A DNA stretch of 64,000 nt from Nitratireductor sp. (GCA_017854535.1 JAFMHL010000003.1:50018-114017), one strand, 5' to 3'. Counted from the first letter of the stretch, positions 43,460 to 52,613 are shown. The notes: a model not told the origin generated them from the letters alone. Numbers and translations are program-made.

Positions 43460-44139
43460 GATCGGAATATCCTTGATGGCATGGTTTCGTGACGCATGGA
43501 TGCAATGTCAGCCATAATCGTAGCGCTTCCAAGATCATCTATGGTCGCAGTTGATATTCTTTCCACGGTTTCCAAGATCATTGGTTCCATTTGTTTCATC
43601 ACCATCAAACCATTTTGCTGACCTAATTTCATTAGCCGCAAAGCCGATTGAACTTGGTTTGATACAAAGGCATGGAGAAACGCGATTTGTGTTTCCTGTT
43701 TTTCCAGAGATTCTGCGGCGGCAAAAACACCAATGGCAATCGGAAGTGGGCAAATAACAGGCAACAAGCTTGCCGCTTGTTTGTTCCATTCACCGGCCGC
43801 GGTGACAAAAGCATTGCCTTGGGCAGTTGTTTCCAAATACCGTTCTTTTGACCCGGCAAGGGCCAATGCCAAATCGCTAAGATCTAAAATCGTACCTTTT
43901 TGCTTTCCCGCTTCTAAAGTCAGACCTAGAAAGATTGCATCATTTCGCGCGGGTCCAAGACGCAGAAGATCGCTTAGCCAGTCAGCAAGGCTCTCTTTGT
44001 CATGCACCTGCCCATCGTGAATTGCCGATTCAAGTCCGCTTGAATAGCTGAACGAACCGATGGGGAAGGCTGGGGAAAGCCAGGTTAGGAGTTTGAGCAA
44101 AGACTGGGGATTTCCATGATTTGGCATTTCAATGCTCAT
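43456..44139 (-). CDS. ureF: urease accessory protein UreF
   Basis: The all-helical UreF protein is recognised by [26 protein letters not shown] and by [25 protein letters not shown]. The track start (44226) would overlap ureE by almost 100 bases. ATG 44139 (MSIEMPNHG), overlapping the ureE stop by 11 bases, was chosen; ATG 44145 and 44127 are alternatives and none has a strong ribosome binding site. UreF assists UreG and UreD in loading nickel. Confidence 0.92.
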   Translation of the reverse strand: MSIEMPNHGNPQSLLKLLTWLSPAFPIGSFSYSSGLESAIHDGQVHDKESLADWLSDLLRLGPARNDAIFLGLTLEAGKQKGTILDLSDLALALAGSKERYLETTAQGNAFVTAAGEWNKQAASLLPVICPLPIAIGVFAAAESLEKQETQIAFLHAFVSNQVQSALRLMKLGQQNGLMVMKQMEPMILETVERISTATIDDLGSATIMADIASMRHETMPSRIFRS

Positions 44140-44590
44140 GTCCATGGTCAGGAAGCCCGCCATAAGCGCCACCTTCTGGGTTGAATGGCTCTTCGATTTC
44201 AATAACAGTTGCGCCCAAGCCCTCAAGCATTGCTTTGATCACATGGTCAGGCCGGATGCGGATTGTGTTTTTGCGGATATCTGCGGCTAGATGGCGGTTA
44301 CCAATATGCCAAGCCAAGACTAGCAAGCAGGCAGGGCTTTCGGCAGTAATTTCATAGAGGGTTTCGGGCTTTGCGCGCACTTCAATCACGCTGCCATCTT
44401 CGAGCTTTAGGCCATCACCATGGCGAAGCAATACAGCTTGAGGGAGATCAAGTAAGAATTGGATGGTTGAGCCATTTGCCATGCGGTCGCTCGTCATGGC
44501 CATACGACGGCGATGGCGAGCGGTTTCGTCCAGCGTAATGGAGGCTATAGGATCATGGCAGTGATCGGTCACAGAAATGGCTCGGATCAT
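44129..44590 (-). CDS. ureE: urease accessory nickel chaperone UreE
   Basis: The 153-residue protein has a UreE N-terminal domain (ISVTDHCHDPIASITLDETARHRRR) and C-terminal metal-binding domain (VLAWHIGNRHLAADI, with the conserved His). It ends with a short histidine tail, DHGHEH, that can bind nickel. It is the first of the distal urease accessory genes, separated from ureC by the BrnTA, monooxygenase and DUF1127 genes. Confidence 0.95.
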   Translation of the reverse strand: MIRAISVTDHCHDPIASITLDETARHRRRMAMTSDRMANGSTIQFLLDLPQAVLLRHGDGLKLEDGSVIEVRAKPETLYEITAESPACLLVLAWHIGNRHLAADIRKNTIRIRPDHVIKAMLEGLGATVIEIEEPFNPEGGAYGGLPDHGHEH

Positions 44591-44618
44591 ACTGCCTCCG
44601 CCATTTCGATTGTTGGGT

Positions 44619-44843
44619 TTAAGCTTCGTCGCTTTCGCTCAGCACATAGGCTGTGATCTGATCGCGTGTGATTCCCATGGAGCGAAGTTCTCCATCGGAC
44701 ATCGCGTTGAGTTCGCGGATTTCCTGAAGATGATCTTCTACTGCCTTGTTCAACTCGTCTTCGTTCACCAGCCAGCTGATGGTTGTCGACAGCATGCTCA
44801 ACAGGAACGGCGTTACAGTGTGTTGTTTGTGAATATGTTGCAT
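44619..44843 (-). CDS. DUF1127 domain-containing small protein
   Basis: The C-terminal part (LQEIRELNAMSDGELRSMGITRDQITAYV) matches DUF1127, a short helical domain common in alphaproteobacteria. Upstream is a histidine- and threonine-rich N-terminus (MQHIHKQHTVTPFLL). The track start at 44885 was moved to ATG 44843, which has AGGA eight bases upstream. Some DUF1127 proteins bind RNA or affect phosphate and carbon metabolism; here its place within the urease region has no known meaning. Confidence 0.7.
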   Translation of the reverse strand: MQHIHKQHTVTPFLLSMLSTTISWLVNEDELNKAVEDHLQEIRELNAMSDGELRSMGITRDQITAYVLSESDEA

Positions 44844-44964
44844 TATCATGATCCTGGTAAAAGCCCCTGCTTTTATTGAGTACAAGGCCAGTTGAGCCTC
44901 TTTCCCCGGATATGACTGTGCATTTAGTCACAATCATGAAAAGATCATGTCTTTCCCGTGGCAT

Positions 44965-45261
44965 TTAACGAATTTCCACGTCTGCGTTCTCGATGATCTC
45001 GATTTTGCGGTCGAGGAAATATTGTCCGCCCGCGTCGCGCCAGGCAATTAGATGAGGGGTATGAAAATGGGCCTCAAGGGCTGCTTTGTCGGTCCAGCGT
45101 TCAACGAATACCAAAGTGTCTTCGTCGGTAATAGATTGGTGCAGGTCATAGGAGATGCAGCCATTTTCCTTGCGTGTTGCATCAATGCAGGGAGCAACTG
45201 CTTTTTTGATGGCGTCCAGAGAACCGGGTTTAATCTTGAGCGTGGCGATGAGATAGAGCAT
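44965..45261 (-). CDS. antibiotic biosynthesis monooxygenase (ABM/YgiN) domain protein
   Basis: The 98-residue ferredoxin-like dimeric fold protein shows the ABM pattern: MLYLIATLKIKPGSLDAIKK, ENGCISYDLHQSITDEDTLVFVERW, and AALEAHFHTPHLIAWRDA. Such proteins are quinol monooxygenases or related small enzymes; specificity cannot be read. It lies between the BrnA antitoxin and DUF1127 genes in the minus-strand urease block. Confidence 0.82.
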   Translation of the reverse strand: MLYLIATLKIKPGSLDAIKKAVAPCIDATRKENGCISYDLHQSITDEDTLVFVERWTDKAALEAHFHTPHLIAWRDAGGQYFLDRKIEIIENADVEIR

Positions 45262-45345
45262 GTTTGGGCTTTCGAAATGTGTAAATCACGAGGTTATTAT
45301 GCAGTGTCTGTTTATCGATGCAATCGCGAAATAACCGCCATCCCC

Positions 45346-45624
45346 TCACTTCTTCATAGCATCGACATAAACTCTAAGCACTTCGTTCATTCGCGTCTGG
45401 TAACCGCGACCCTGAGCTTTGAAGAAGTCGATGATGTCTGGGTCAAAGCGTAAGGTCAGCTGCCGTTTTTGCCAATCTTCAGGCTGCATGGTTACAGCGT
45501 TTTTCCACATTTCATCGGTGATTTCAGGAATATCGGAAAAGTCGATGCCTTCGTCTTTCAGGTCGACTAATTCCTGCGTTGTTAGTTCACGAGCGAAGGG
45601 AGGCTTCAAATGTTTTTTGTTCAT
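45346..45624 (-). CDS. brnA: BrnA-type antitoxin
   Basis: The 92-residue protein ends with a ribbon-helix-helix DNA-binding domain (LTLRFDPDIIDFFKAQGRGYQTRMNEVLRVYVDAMKK), as in BrnA. The acidic N-terminal half (DEGIDFSDIPEITDEMWKNAV) is the toxin-binding part. It overlaps the end of brnT by 38 bases. BrnA neutralises BrnT and represses the pair's own promoter; a 28-bp palindrome lies just upstream of brnT. Confidence 0.88.
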   Translation of the reverse strand: MNKKHLKPPFARELTTQELVDLKDEGIDFSDIPEITDEMWKNAVTMQPEDWQKRQLTLRFDPDIIDFFKAQGRGYQTRMNEVLRVYVDAMKK

Positions 45625-45865
45625 AGCGTGTTGCCTTTCTTGCTGAGATTATTCGGATTTTTCCGTTTCTATCGGTGTTAACTACAGCAAGTGTAATCAA
45701 ACCATCGAGTATGCCGATTGTTAGCTCTCGAACTTTTCCATCTAGAGTTATTTCCTCTTTCAGTACTTTCGTTGGCCCGTAGAAGATTGTCTTTGCACGC
45801 TCAAAACCAACACCGTTTTTGCGGATATTGGATTGGTTTTTCGCCTCATCCCATTCAAATTCCAT
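45587..45865 (-). CDS. brnT: BrnT-type ribonuclease toxin
   Basis: The 92-residue protein begins MEFEWDEAKNQSNIRKNGVGFERAKTIFYG, the characteristic BrnT opening, and ends IRIISARKATRYEQKTFE, containing the conserved R-x-x-S-x-R-x-A motif. BrnT is a RelE-fold ribonuclease. The track start at 45910 would place a large palindrome inside the coding region, so ATG 45865 is preferred. The pair interrupts the urease operon between ureC and ureE. Confidence 0.88.
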   Translation of the reverse strand: MEFEWDEAKNQSNIRKNGVGFERAKTIFYGPTKVLKEEITLDGKVRELTIGILDGLITLAVVNTDRNGKIRIISARKATRYEQKTFEASLRS

Positions 45866-45880
45866 ATAACGCACTCTGAT

Positions 45881-45908
45881 GAATGAAACTACAAATGTAG
45901 TTACATTC
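45881..45908. promoter_or_regulatory. 28-bp palindrome upstream of brnT (candidate BrnA operator)
   Basis: GAATGAAACTACA-AA-TGTAGTTACATTC has 13-base arms with one mismatch around a two-base centre, located 16-43 bases before the chosen brnT start. Ribbon-helix-helix antitoxins such as BrnA bind palindromes at this position to repress their own operon. Confidence 0.7.
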
Positions 45909-45950
45909 AAGTTGTATGTGGGTTTTAGTTTTTTGTGGGTTTGGATGTTG

Positions 45951-47663
45951 TTAAAACAGAAAATAGCGTTGTGCCATAGGCAATTCAGTAGCTGGTTCGC
46001 AGGTTAGCAATTCACCGTTGGCGCGAACTTCATAGGTTTCCGGATCAACCTCAACATCTGGCGTGGCGTCGTTTAATATCATGGAAGCTTTTGAAATACC
46101 GCCTCTGGTATTTTCAACGGCAACCAGTTGTTTTTCAATGCCAAGCTGTTCAGCAAGATTGCTTTCGGCTGCTGCGCGGGAAACGAAAACTACTGATGAA
46201 TTGGTCAAAGCTTTTCCGTAAGCGCCAAACATAGGTCGATAGTGAACTGGCTGTGGGGTAGGGATGGAGGCATTCGGGTCACCCATTGGTGCTGCCGCGA
46301 TTGAACCGCCGATCAATACCATTTCGGGTTTTACGCCAAAGAAGGCTGGGCTCCATAAAACAATATCAGCCCGTTTGCCAACTTCCAGTGAACCGATTTC
46401 TTTTGACATGCCTTGGGCAATGGCAGGATTGATCGTATATTTTGCGATATAACGGCGAACACGGAAATTGTCGTTGTCGCCAGTTTCTTCTTTTAAGCGG
46501 CCACGCTGCTTTTTCATCTTGTCAGCGGTTTGCCATGTACGAATTAATACTTCGCCAACACGGCCCATTGCCTGACTGTCTGAAGCGATGATAGAGAAAG
46601 CGCCCATATCGTGAAGAATATCTTCGGCGGCAATAGTTTCCTTGCGGATGCGGCTTTCGGCAAAGGCGATGTCCTCAGGGATCGAATTGTCGAGGTGATG
46701 GCAGACCATCAACATATCTAAATGTTCGGCGATTGTGTTGACCGTATAGGGGCGGGTCGGGTTTGTGGAAGAGGGCAGGACATTTGGTTTTCCGCAGACT
46801 TTAATAATATCAGGCGCGTGGCCGCCACCTGCGCCCTCGGTATGAAACGCATGGATGGTGCGGCCTTTGAAAGCGTCTACGGTGGTTTCAACAAACCCCG
46901 ATTCGTTCAGCGTATCGGTGTGGATCATGACTTGAACATCAAAGGCATCAGCAACCGTAAGGCAATTGTCGATTGCTCCGGGGGTCGTTCCCCAATCTTC
47001 ATGCAGTTTGAGCGCGCAAGCTCCAGCGCGGATCATCTCTTCCAGCGGCGCAGGTTGGGATGCATTGCCCTTGCCGGAAAACCCTAAGTTCATGGGGAAC
47101 GCATCGGCTGATTGGATCATTCTTCCGATATGCCATGAGCCGGGTGTGCATGTGGTCGCAAGCGTGCCATGGGCAGGGCCGGTTCCCCCGCCAAGCATCG
47201 TTGTGACGCCGCTCATCAAGGCTTCTTCAATTTGTTGCGGGCAGATGTAATGGATGTGACTGTCAAAACCACCAGCAGTTACGATCTTGCCTTCGCCTGC
47301 GATGATTTCAGTTCCCGGACCGATGATAATATCAACGCCAGATTGGGTATCAGGATTTCCGGCCTTACCGATGGCGCAAATACGTCCGTTTTTTAGACCG
47401 ATATCCGCTTTGAAAATGCCTGTATGATCGACAATCAACGCATTGGTGATGACAGTGTCAACTGCTCCGCCAGCGCGGGTTACCTGACTTTGGCCCATAC
47501 CATCGCGGATGACTTTACCGCCGCCGAATTTTACCTCTTCGCCGTAGGATGTGAGATCGCGCTCAACCTCGATGAACAATTCTGTGTCTGCAAGACGCAC
47601 TTTGTCGCCTGTGGTTGGACCGAACATTGCAGCATAAGCGGCTCTTGATAAAGTGGCTGGCAT
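45951..47663 (-). CDS. ureC: urease alpha (catalytic) subunit UreC
   Basis: The 570-residue amidohydrolase has the nickel ligands in HIHYICPQQ and [13 protein letters not shown], the carbamylated lysine in [11 protein letters not shown] and the mobile active-site flap [21 protein letters not shown] with the catalytic His; the last ligand Asp lies in [12 protein letters not shown]. Length and motifs are those of a complete enzyme hydrolysing urea to ammonia and carbamate. It is preceded by the lprI-like gene and followed by the BrnTA module. Confidence 0.98.
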   Translation of the reverse strand: MPATLSRAAYAAMFGPTTGDKVRLADTELFIEVERDLTSYGEEVKFGGGKVIRDGMGQSQVTRAGGAVDTVITNALIVDHTGIFKADIGLKNGRICAIGKAGNPDTQSGVDIIIGPGTEIIAGEGKIVTAGGFDSHIHYICPQQIEEALMSGVTTMLGGGTGPAHGTLATTCTPGSWHIGRMIQSADAFPMNLGFSGKGNASQPAPLEEMIRAGACALKLHEDWGTTPGAIDNCLTVADAFDVQVMIHTDTLNESGFVETTVDAFKGRTIHAFHTEGAGGGHAPDIIKVCGKPNVLPSSTNPTRPYTVNTIAEHLDMLMVCHHLDNSIPEDIAFAESRIRKETIAAEDILHDMGAFSIIASDSQAMGRVGEVLIRTWQTADKMKKQRGRLKEETGDNDNFRVRRYIAKYTINPAIAQGMSKEIGSLEVGKRADIVLWSPAFFGVKPEMVLIGGSIAAAPMGDPNASIPTPQPVHYRPMFGAYGKALTNSSVVFVSRAAAESNLAEQLGIEKQLVAVENTRGGISKASMILNDATPDVEVDPETYEVRANGELLTCEPATELPMAQRYFLF

Positions 47664-48074
47664 TTAGTTTCCTTCCGTCAGGCTAAGCAGTTCGGCGGTT
47701 CTTCTCTCGGTTATTTCTGTCAAACAGGTATTGCGTACCAATGGCAGGATAGATCCACCATGAAAGCCTTCTGCTTCAGCTTCACAATGGCCATCGCGAT
47801 AATCAATCCATGCCCTTTGTGACTTCAAAAGTGCGTCGGCACGGCTTGGTGCAGATGAGCCGTCCTGCCATACTTCTTTGTCCCATTGTTTCAACGAGGC
47901 AAAAACAGTTTTCCAAGCTGTATTGAGTTTTTCGTCAGCTGCATCGTAATCCCGCCCTGAACAAACATTCATTTCAAACTGTGATTGTGGGTCGGCGCAA
48001 TTAGGTTCTTGGGCGAAGGACGAAGCTGAAAACAAGCAGAGAAAATTGACGGAAATCACAATAAAACGCATCAT
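47664..48074 (-). CDS. DUF1311/LprI-family secreted protein between ureB and ureC
   Basis: This 136-residue exported protein has a signal peptide ([22 protein letters not shown]) and the LprI/DUF1311 pattern: [47 protein letters not shown] and a final cysteine-containing stretch, with cysteines able to form disulfides. LprI members inhibit lysozyme in some bacteria. It overlaps the ureB stop by four bases and touches ureC directly, so it is co-translated with urease. I recall the same placement in related rhizobial ureases; its role there is unknown. Confidence 0.83.
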   Translation of the reverse strand: MMRFIVISVNFLCLFSASSFAQEPNCADPQSQFEMNVCSGRDYDAADEKLNTAWKTVFASLKQWDKEVWQDGSSAPSRADALLKSQRAWIDYRDGHCEAEAEGFHGGSILPLVRNTCLTEITERRTAELLSLTEGN

Positions 48075-48376
48075 AGTTTCCCCATCACTTTTTGATTAAA
48101 GCCATAAACTTCTTTCTTGCCGCCTAGCAGGATCAAAGTGATGTCCCGGCTTTGACCCGGCTCAAAACGAACCGCCGTTCCAGGGGCTATATCCAAGCGC
48201 TGACCTCTTGCTTTTTCACGGTCAAAATCAAGCGCAGTATTTGTTTCATAAAAATGATAATGGCTGCCAACTTGTATGGGTCGATCACCCGTATTGGAAA
48301 CTTTCAATACTGTGGTTTTGGCACCAACATTAAATGTGATATCGCCTTGTGGCGTGATGATTTCGCCAGGGATCAT
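48071..48376 (-). CDS. ureB: urease beta subunit UreB
   Basis: The 101-residue subunit shows the UreB pattern: [46 protein letters not shown], followed by [34 protein letters not shown]. It packs against UreC and UreA in the urease complex. It lies ten bases after ureA. Confidence 0.97.
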   Translation of the reverse strand: MIPGEIITPQGDITFNVGAKTTVLKVSNTGDRPIQVGSHYHFYETNTALDFDREKARGQRLDIAPGTAVRFEPGQSRDITLILLGGKKEVYGFNQKVMGKL

Positions 48377-48385
48377 TTGGAACTC

Positions 48386-48688
48386 CTATCGTATCGGCTC
48401 ATGGACAGTCACCAATTTGGTTCCGTCGGGAAACGTAGCTTCCACTTGCACATCATGGATCATTTCCGCGATGCCTTCCATCACTTGGGCGCGGGTGATC
48501 ACATGTGCTCCGGCCTCCATCAAATCCGACACGGAGCGGCCATCGCGTGCGCCTTCCACGACAAAATCAGTGATGAGGGCGATGGCTTCTGGATGATTGA
48601 GTTTTACGCCGCGCTCAAGCCGGCGCCGGGCAACGATAGCTGCCATGGATATCAGCAGTTTGTCTTTTTCTCTCGGCGTCAAATTCAT
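48386..48688 (-). CDS. ureA: urease gamma subunit UreA
   Basis: The 100-residue subunit shows the UreA pattern: [53 protein letters not shown] and [30 protein letters not shown]. It follows ureD by 13 bases and completes the structural genes ureA, ureB and ureC. Confidence 0.97.
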   Translation of the reverse strand: MNLTPREKDKLLISMAAIVARRRLERGVKLNHPEAIALITDFVVEGARDGRSVSDLMEAGAHVITRAQVMEGIAEMIHDVQVEATFPDGTKLVTVHEPIR

Positions 48689-48700
48689 CTCATAACCTTT

Positions 48701-49546
48701 TTAAAGTGACCAACATTTAGGCAATGTTGCCCCATCATTGAGCAATGCGATGAGGGGGATCAGTGTTTTCCGCAATTCATAGCTGTCTTTGCCCAAGACC
48801 CTTGCAAGGAGCTTACCAGTTTTGGCAATTTCGAAATGGCTTGCTCCACCACATTCGCCTATTAGGTCTCTGGCTTGCGCCAGCTTTGCTTCCGCTGTTG
48901 GCGACACCAAAACTAACGTTGCCATTGCGATGTGGTCATTTGCAATTGAAGGCTGTTTTAATTGCTCATTGATCTGGCCTGAAAGTTTGAAATGCTCTGC
49001 ATGGAAAAGCTGCCCATCGCAGCAAAATTGCCACCTATCTTGTAGTGAGCCTTCTTCAACTGTTTCGTCCATCATGGCACGGCCAAAAACAACCGATTCA
49101 ACGAATAGTAATTTCGAGGATGCAGCCATATCTACTGAAATATCACGACTAAACCGGGATTGATCGAACAGGATCGTTTCTTGCGGCAGCCAGGCAAAGG
49201 AAGAGCCGTTGTGGAGTTTGATTTTCACATCAGTTCTGGCGGTGCCGCCTGTGGATTTGTAAATGCGTTCGCAGGCTTGAGTCGTGATGATAGCGCTTGT
49301 GTTGTCGCCCGTTTCAAAATGCCAATCTATGTGGTCGCCGCCGGTCATTCCGCCCGCGGTGTTGATCATCACAGCTTCAAGGGCAACACCTGTATGTGTT
49401 TTTGGGATTCGTATTCTGGCACACCCGTCTTGGAACAGATTTTCAATTCGGCTTTTTACCAAAGAAGATTTGATCGTTAGACGTGCTGATCCTCGGCTCC
49501 GTTGAGCGGAAAAAGACGCGTGTTGAGGTTGCACTTTTTGAAGCAA
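48701..49546 (-). CDS. ureD: urease accessory protein UreD
   Basis: The 281-residue protein has UreD features: LMRIPKTHTGVALEAVMINTAGGMTGGDHIDWHFET-like N-terminal half and QACERIYKSTGGTARTDVKI, with WLPQETILFDQSRFSRDISVDMA. It is a scaffold for UreF and UreG in nickel insertion. It starts at TTG with no clear ribosome binding site; GTG 49534 is possible. It is the first gene of the urease operon, and the 163-base gap to the divergent oxidoreductase gene should hold its promoter. Confidence 0.93.
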   Translation of the reverse strand: MLQKVQPQHASFSAQRSRGSARLTIKSSLVKSRIENLFQDGCARIRIPKTHTGVALEAVMINTAGGMTGGDHIDWHFETGDNTSAIITTQACERIYKSTGGTARTDVKIKLHNGSSFAWLPQETILFDQSRFSRDISVDMAASSKLLFVESVVFGRAMMDETVEEGSLQDRWQFCCDGQLFHAEHFKLSGQINEQLKQPSIANDHIAMATLVLVSPTAEAKLAQARDLIGECGGASHFEIAKTGKLLARVLGKDSYELRKTLIPLIALLNDGATLPKCWSL

Positions 49547-49709
49547 GCTTATGGCTCTCCATGGATGGAGTAGAACTTAACGCTACATAAATGGTTGCGC
49601 AAATTTTTTGGGTGGGAAGTGCCGGAAAATCTATTGTTTCGGGCGCAATATGAATTGCGTAAAAATCTACTATGAGCCATATTTTCAAAAAAATTGGATT
49701 GGATTTCGG

Positions 49710-51014
49710 ATGTCTGAAAAATATGACGCAATAATTATCGGTGCAGGGGTGATCGGGGCTTGTGTTGCCTTTGAATTGGCGAAAAAAGGAATGAAGACCC
49801 TTTCTGTGGATAAACTGCCAGAGGCTGGTTATGGATCTACATCTGGCTCCTGCGCAATCATTCGCACCTACTATTCAGCCTTTGAGACCTGCGCTATTGC
49901 CTTTGAAGGTTGGCACTACTGGAAAGGCTGGGATGACTATATGGGCGTTAAAGACGACCATGGCATGATTACCTATCACGACACTGGGTGCCTCGTTATC
50001 AAGACAGAACATAATGGCTATCTCAAAAAAGGCATGGAGATAATGGAGCAGGTCGGGTGCCCCTATGAACAGGTGGCGCCGCAGGATATTCCAAATTATA
50101 TTCCTCATGCCGATCTGCAGACCTATTCTCCCGCACGGCGGATTGAGGACCCTGACTTTGGCGAGCCGAATGGCGGAACTGTACCAGGGGGCGTGTTTTT
50201 CCCTCGTGGCGGTTATGTAAATGATCCAAAACTTTCGGCGCATAATGCCCAACGGGCCGCTGAGGCTCATGGATCTAAGTTTTTATTCAATAGAAGCGTT
50301 GTTAAAATCTTGGCTGAGAATGGCCGGGCCAGTGGTGTTGAGTTTGATGATGGATGCGTTGTTCATGCCCCAGTGGTCGTGAATGTTGCCGGACCTCATT
50401 CGTCTAAAATCAATGAAATGGCCGGCGTTGCCAAGAATATGAAGATGTCAACGCGGGCGCTTAGGCATGAAGTTGCCCATGTGCCAGCTCCTGAAGGTTT
50501 CGCGCCGGGCTATGGTATTGTCTATTCCGACAGTGATATCTCGACCTATATTCGCACCGAGGGCAATGGTAATTTGTTGATCGGCTCGGAAGATCCCGAA
50601 TGCGATGACCGCGAATGGGTGGATGATCCAGATAGTTTCGATCATAACTTTACGACCCAATGGAAAACCATGGTGATGCGGGTTGGCCAAAGGCTGCCCA
50701 AATTGGGTATCCCTGATACAGCCAAAGGCGTGGTTGCGCTTTATGATGTCTCAGAAGATTGGATGCCAATCTATGACAAGAGCGATCTGCCGGGCTTCTA
50801 CATGGCGTGTGGCACCAGCGGGAACCAGTTCAAGAACGCGCCTGTCGCTGGCAAAATCATGGCCCACATCATTGAAGCATGTGAGGCGGGGCATGATCAT
50901 GACGCCGATCCGCTTCAGTTCCATCTTGAGAACATTGACAAGACGATTTCGCTAGATTTTTGTTCGCGGAACCGAGACATCAATATGCAATCAAGCTTTT
51001 CTGTTATCGGTTAA
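49710..51014 (+). CDS. FAD-dependent oxidoreductase of the DAO (glycine/sarcosine oxidase-like) family
   Basis: The 434-residue flavoprotein has an N-terminal FAD motif IIIGAGVIGACVAFELAKKG and a GYGSTSGSCAIIRTYYS loop common in sarcosine/dimethylglycine-type dehydrogenases, followed by FFPRGGYVNDPKLSAHNAQRAAE and a C-terminal GFYMACGTSGNQFKNAPVAG. The track start (49608) was trimmed to ATG 49710, which starts the Rossmann fold correctly. It is a single-domain protein, without the folate-binding C-terminal domain of dimethylglycine dehydrogenase. The substrate, an N-methyl amino acid or related amine, is not defined. Confidence 0.82.
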   Translation: MSEKYDAIIIGAGVIGACVAFELAKKGMKTLSVDKLPEAGYGSTSGSCAIIRTYYSAFETCAIAFEGWHYWKGWDDYMGVKDDHGMITYHDTGCLVIKTEHNGYLKKGMEIMEQVGCPYEQVAPQDIPNYIPHADLQTYSPARRIEDPDFGEPNGGTVPGGVFFPRGGYVNDPKLSAHNAQRAAEAHGSKFLFNRSVVKILAENGRASGVEFDDGCVVHAPVVVNVAGPHSSKINEMAGVAKNMKMSTRALRHEVAHVPAPEGFAPGYGIVYSDSDISTYIRTEGNGNLLIGSEDPECDDREWVDDPDSFDHNFTTQWKTMVMRVGQRLPKLGIPDTAKGVVALYDVSEDWMPIYDKSDLPGFYMACGTSGNQFKNAPVAGKIMAHIIEACEAGHDHDADPLQFHLENIDKTISLDFCSRNRDINMQSSFSVIG

Positions 51015-51026
51015 ATATCGTTTGTT

Positions 51027-51809
51027 TTATTCTTCGCTGATCTGTTCCGTAGGAATATCAGGGAAGTCACATAAACGATATCCGCCATTTCGTTCGGCTA
51101 TATCCAAATGTAGATGGTCTTCGTGGTTTTCATCGCTGAAAGGTCCAAGGACAGTTGTAAAATATAGACAGGCGCTAAAACGTACAGCTTTTTGGAAGCT
51201 TTCATCCAGATTTCCTGTCCGTTGCCTTGGCTCAATAGCTATCGACTTACCGCTTTCAAACTCAAATCCTACAATATCAATAGCTGAACCTTTGGCATGC
51301 TCGGATAATTTGGCACCTGCAACGCGATTGCGAGTTCTGCAAACATAGGTGGAACCGTGGGTTATGCCGGATAGTTTGTCTTTTGGAAATGCTGCTTGTG
51401 CAGCAGGTATGACGCTCGCTTTGATCCATTTGCTTGCAGCAAGTGCAGTCTTGCAGCTTAGTTCCGATCGCGGGACAAGCGCGACATTGTCTGCGAATCT
51501 CGAAACTGAAACAGGCGTTTGAATGCCGCACTCTCCTTCACCAGCGATGGTTGGCAAGATCTCAAATTGCGCGCCCGAAAGCTCCAAAGCTTTCAGGCAT
51601 TGTTTTGTTTGACTATCAACAGAACTGGTTTTCGGTTCATTGACCTTTGCAGGCAGAGACGCTTCAAGCGGTTCTATATCTTCGGTGCTCTCAATGATAA
51701 CCGGACGTTTTGTTGGGATTGGCAATTCAGCGGATAATACAGGTGACGTAAAAATGATCGCTGCCGTGGTCACAAAACTTATTCGGTTTTTCCGCTTTAA
51801 ACAGTTCAT
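51027..51809 (-). CDS. extensin-like C-terminal domain protein, secreted
   Basis: The 260-residue exported protein has a signal peptide (MNCLKRKNRISFVTTAAIIFTSPVLSA), a spacer rich in P, S and E, and the extensin-like domain: CLKALELSGAQFEILP, YVCRTRNRVAGAKLSEHAKGSAIDIVGFEFESG, and DHLHLDIAERNGGYRLC. The H-x-x-G-x-A-x-D-I and D-H-x-H-x-D elements resemble zinc peptidase (LAS-type) sites, suggesting a cell-wall hydrolase, though this is unproven for the family. Confidence 0.82.
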   Translation of the reverse strand: MNCLKRKNRISFVTTAAIIFTSPVLSAELPIPTKRPVIIESTEDIEPLEASLPAKVNEPKTSSVDSQTKQCLKALELSGAQFEILPTIAGEGECGIQTPVSVSRFADNVALVPRSELSCKTALAASKWIKASVIPAAQAAFPKDKLSGITHGSTYVCRTRNRVAGAKLSEHAKGSAIDIVGFEFESGKSIAIEPRQRTGNLDESFQKAVRFSACLYFTTVLGPFSDENHEDHLHLDIAERNGGYRLCDFPDIPTEQISEE

Positions 51810-51956
51810 GTTTTTGTCCTTCGGCCTGTTCTCTCATATGGTTGGGCACTTTGACTGCGAAATGGGCTTTTTGTGAGTTTTATTCGAAACTGCATGAAAT
51901 CTGAGCACTAGCCCACAGATAATATCCTTTGAGAAATAGGGCGCGAGCAGCTGAAA

Positions 51957-51970
51957 TTGATTCAGATCAA
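51957..51970. promoter_or_regulatory. perfect FNR/FixK-type box upstream of cytochrome c and hemA
   Basis: TTGAT-TCAG-ATCAA matches the FNR/FixK consensus TTGAT-N4-ATCAA exactly. It lies ~121 bases before the cytochrome c start at 52091, within the 281-base interval between the extensin-like gene (divergent) and cytochrome c. It suggests oxygen-responsive expression of the cytochrome, perhaps extending to the downstream ALA synthase. Confidence 0.8.
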
Positions 51971-52090
51971 TGTTGTAGCTCAAGATGCGGCATATTGCAT
52001 AAGGGATGTTGACTGGGATTTATGGTTAGAAACCCTAACTTTAGAACGGAACTGATTAGTTTAGATTCTTATATCCTGATGGAGATTATT

Positions 52091-52483
52091 ATGAAAATAA
52101 CACTTGGAACTGCTTTTACGCTTGCTTTCATGGCTGTTGGAACTCTTTCTGCCCATGCTGATGGTGATGTTGTTGCCGGTGAAAAGGTGTTCAAAAAATG
52201 TGCTGCATGCCATGTTGTTGATAGCGATAAAAAGAAAGTTGGACCATCTTTGAAGGATGTTATCGGCCGCACAGCTGGTACGCATCCTGATTTCAAATAC
52301 TCTAAAGTAATGGTTGAAGCAGGTGAAGGTGGTTTGGTTTGGGATGATGAAAGCCTGACAGGATATTTGACTAATCCAAAAACCTATATGAAAGGCAATA
52401 AAATGAGCTTTGCCGGGTTGAAGAAAGAAGAAGATCTTGCAAATGTAATTGCTTACTTGAAGCAATTTACGCCAGTACAGTGA
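52091..52483 (+). CDS. periplasmic cytochrome c (class I, c2/c550-like)
   Basis: The 130-residue protein has a signal peptide (MKITLGTAFTLAFMAVGTLSAHA), one haem motif KKCAACHVV at about residue 40, the loop VGPSLKDVIGRTAGTHPDFKYS and a distal methionine in GNKMSFAG, and ends LANVIAYLKQF: a complete mono-haem cytochrome c. GGAGA lies six bases before ATG 52091; the track start at 52022 is not supported. An FNR-type box lies upstream. Confidence 0.93.
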   Translation: MKITLGTAFTLAFMAVGTLSAHADGDVVAGEKVFKKCAACHVVDSDKKKVGPSLKDVIGRTAGTHPDFKYSKVMVEAGEGGLVWDDESLTGYLTNPKTYMKGNKMSFAGLKKEEDLANVIAYLKQFTPVQ

Positions 52484-52613
52484 GTTTTAGTTTGACGATC
52501 TTGTTTACAGTCTGTTTATGAGAAAAATCATGTGAATTTGTTGCCAAAAGGTAGCTTTTGAAGAAAAGTCAGACCAGATTGTTTAGGTTTGATGAAGTGA
52601 GTAGGACGAGAAG

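Noticed and set aside
48152-48709. 185-codon plus-strand ORF opposite ureA and ureB
   Set aside because: Antisense to conserved urease genes; no family pattern.
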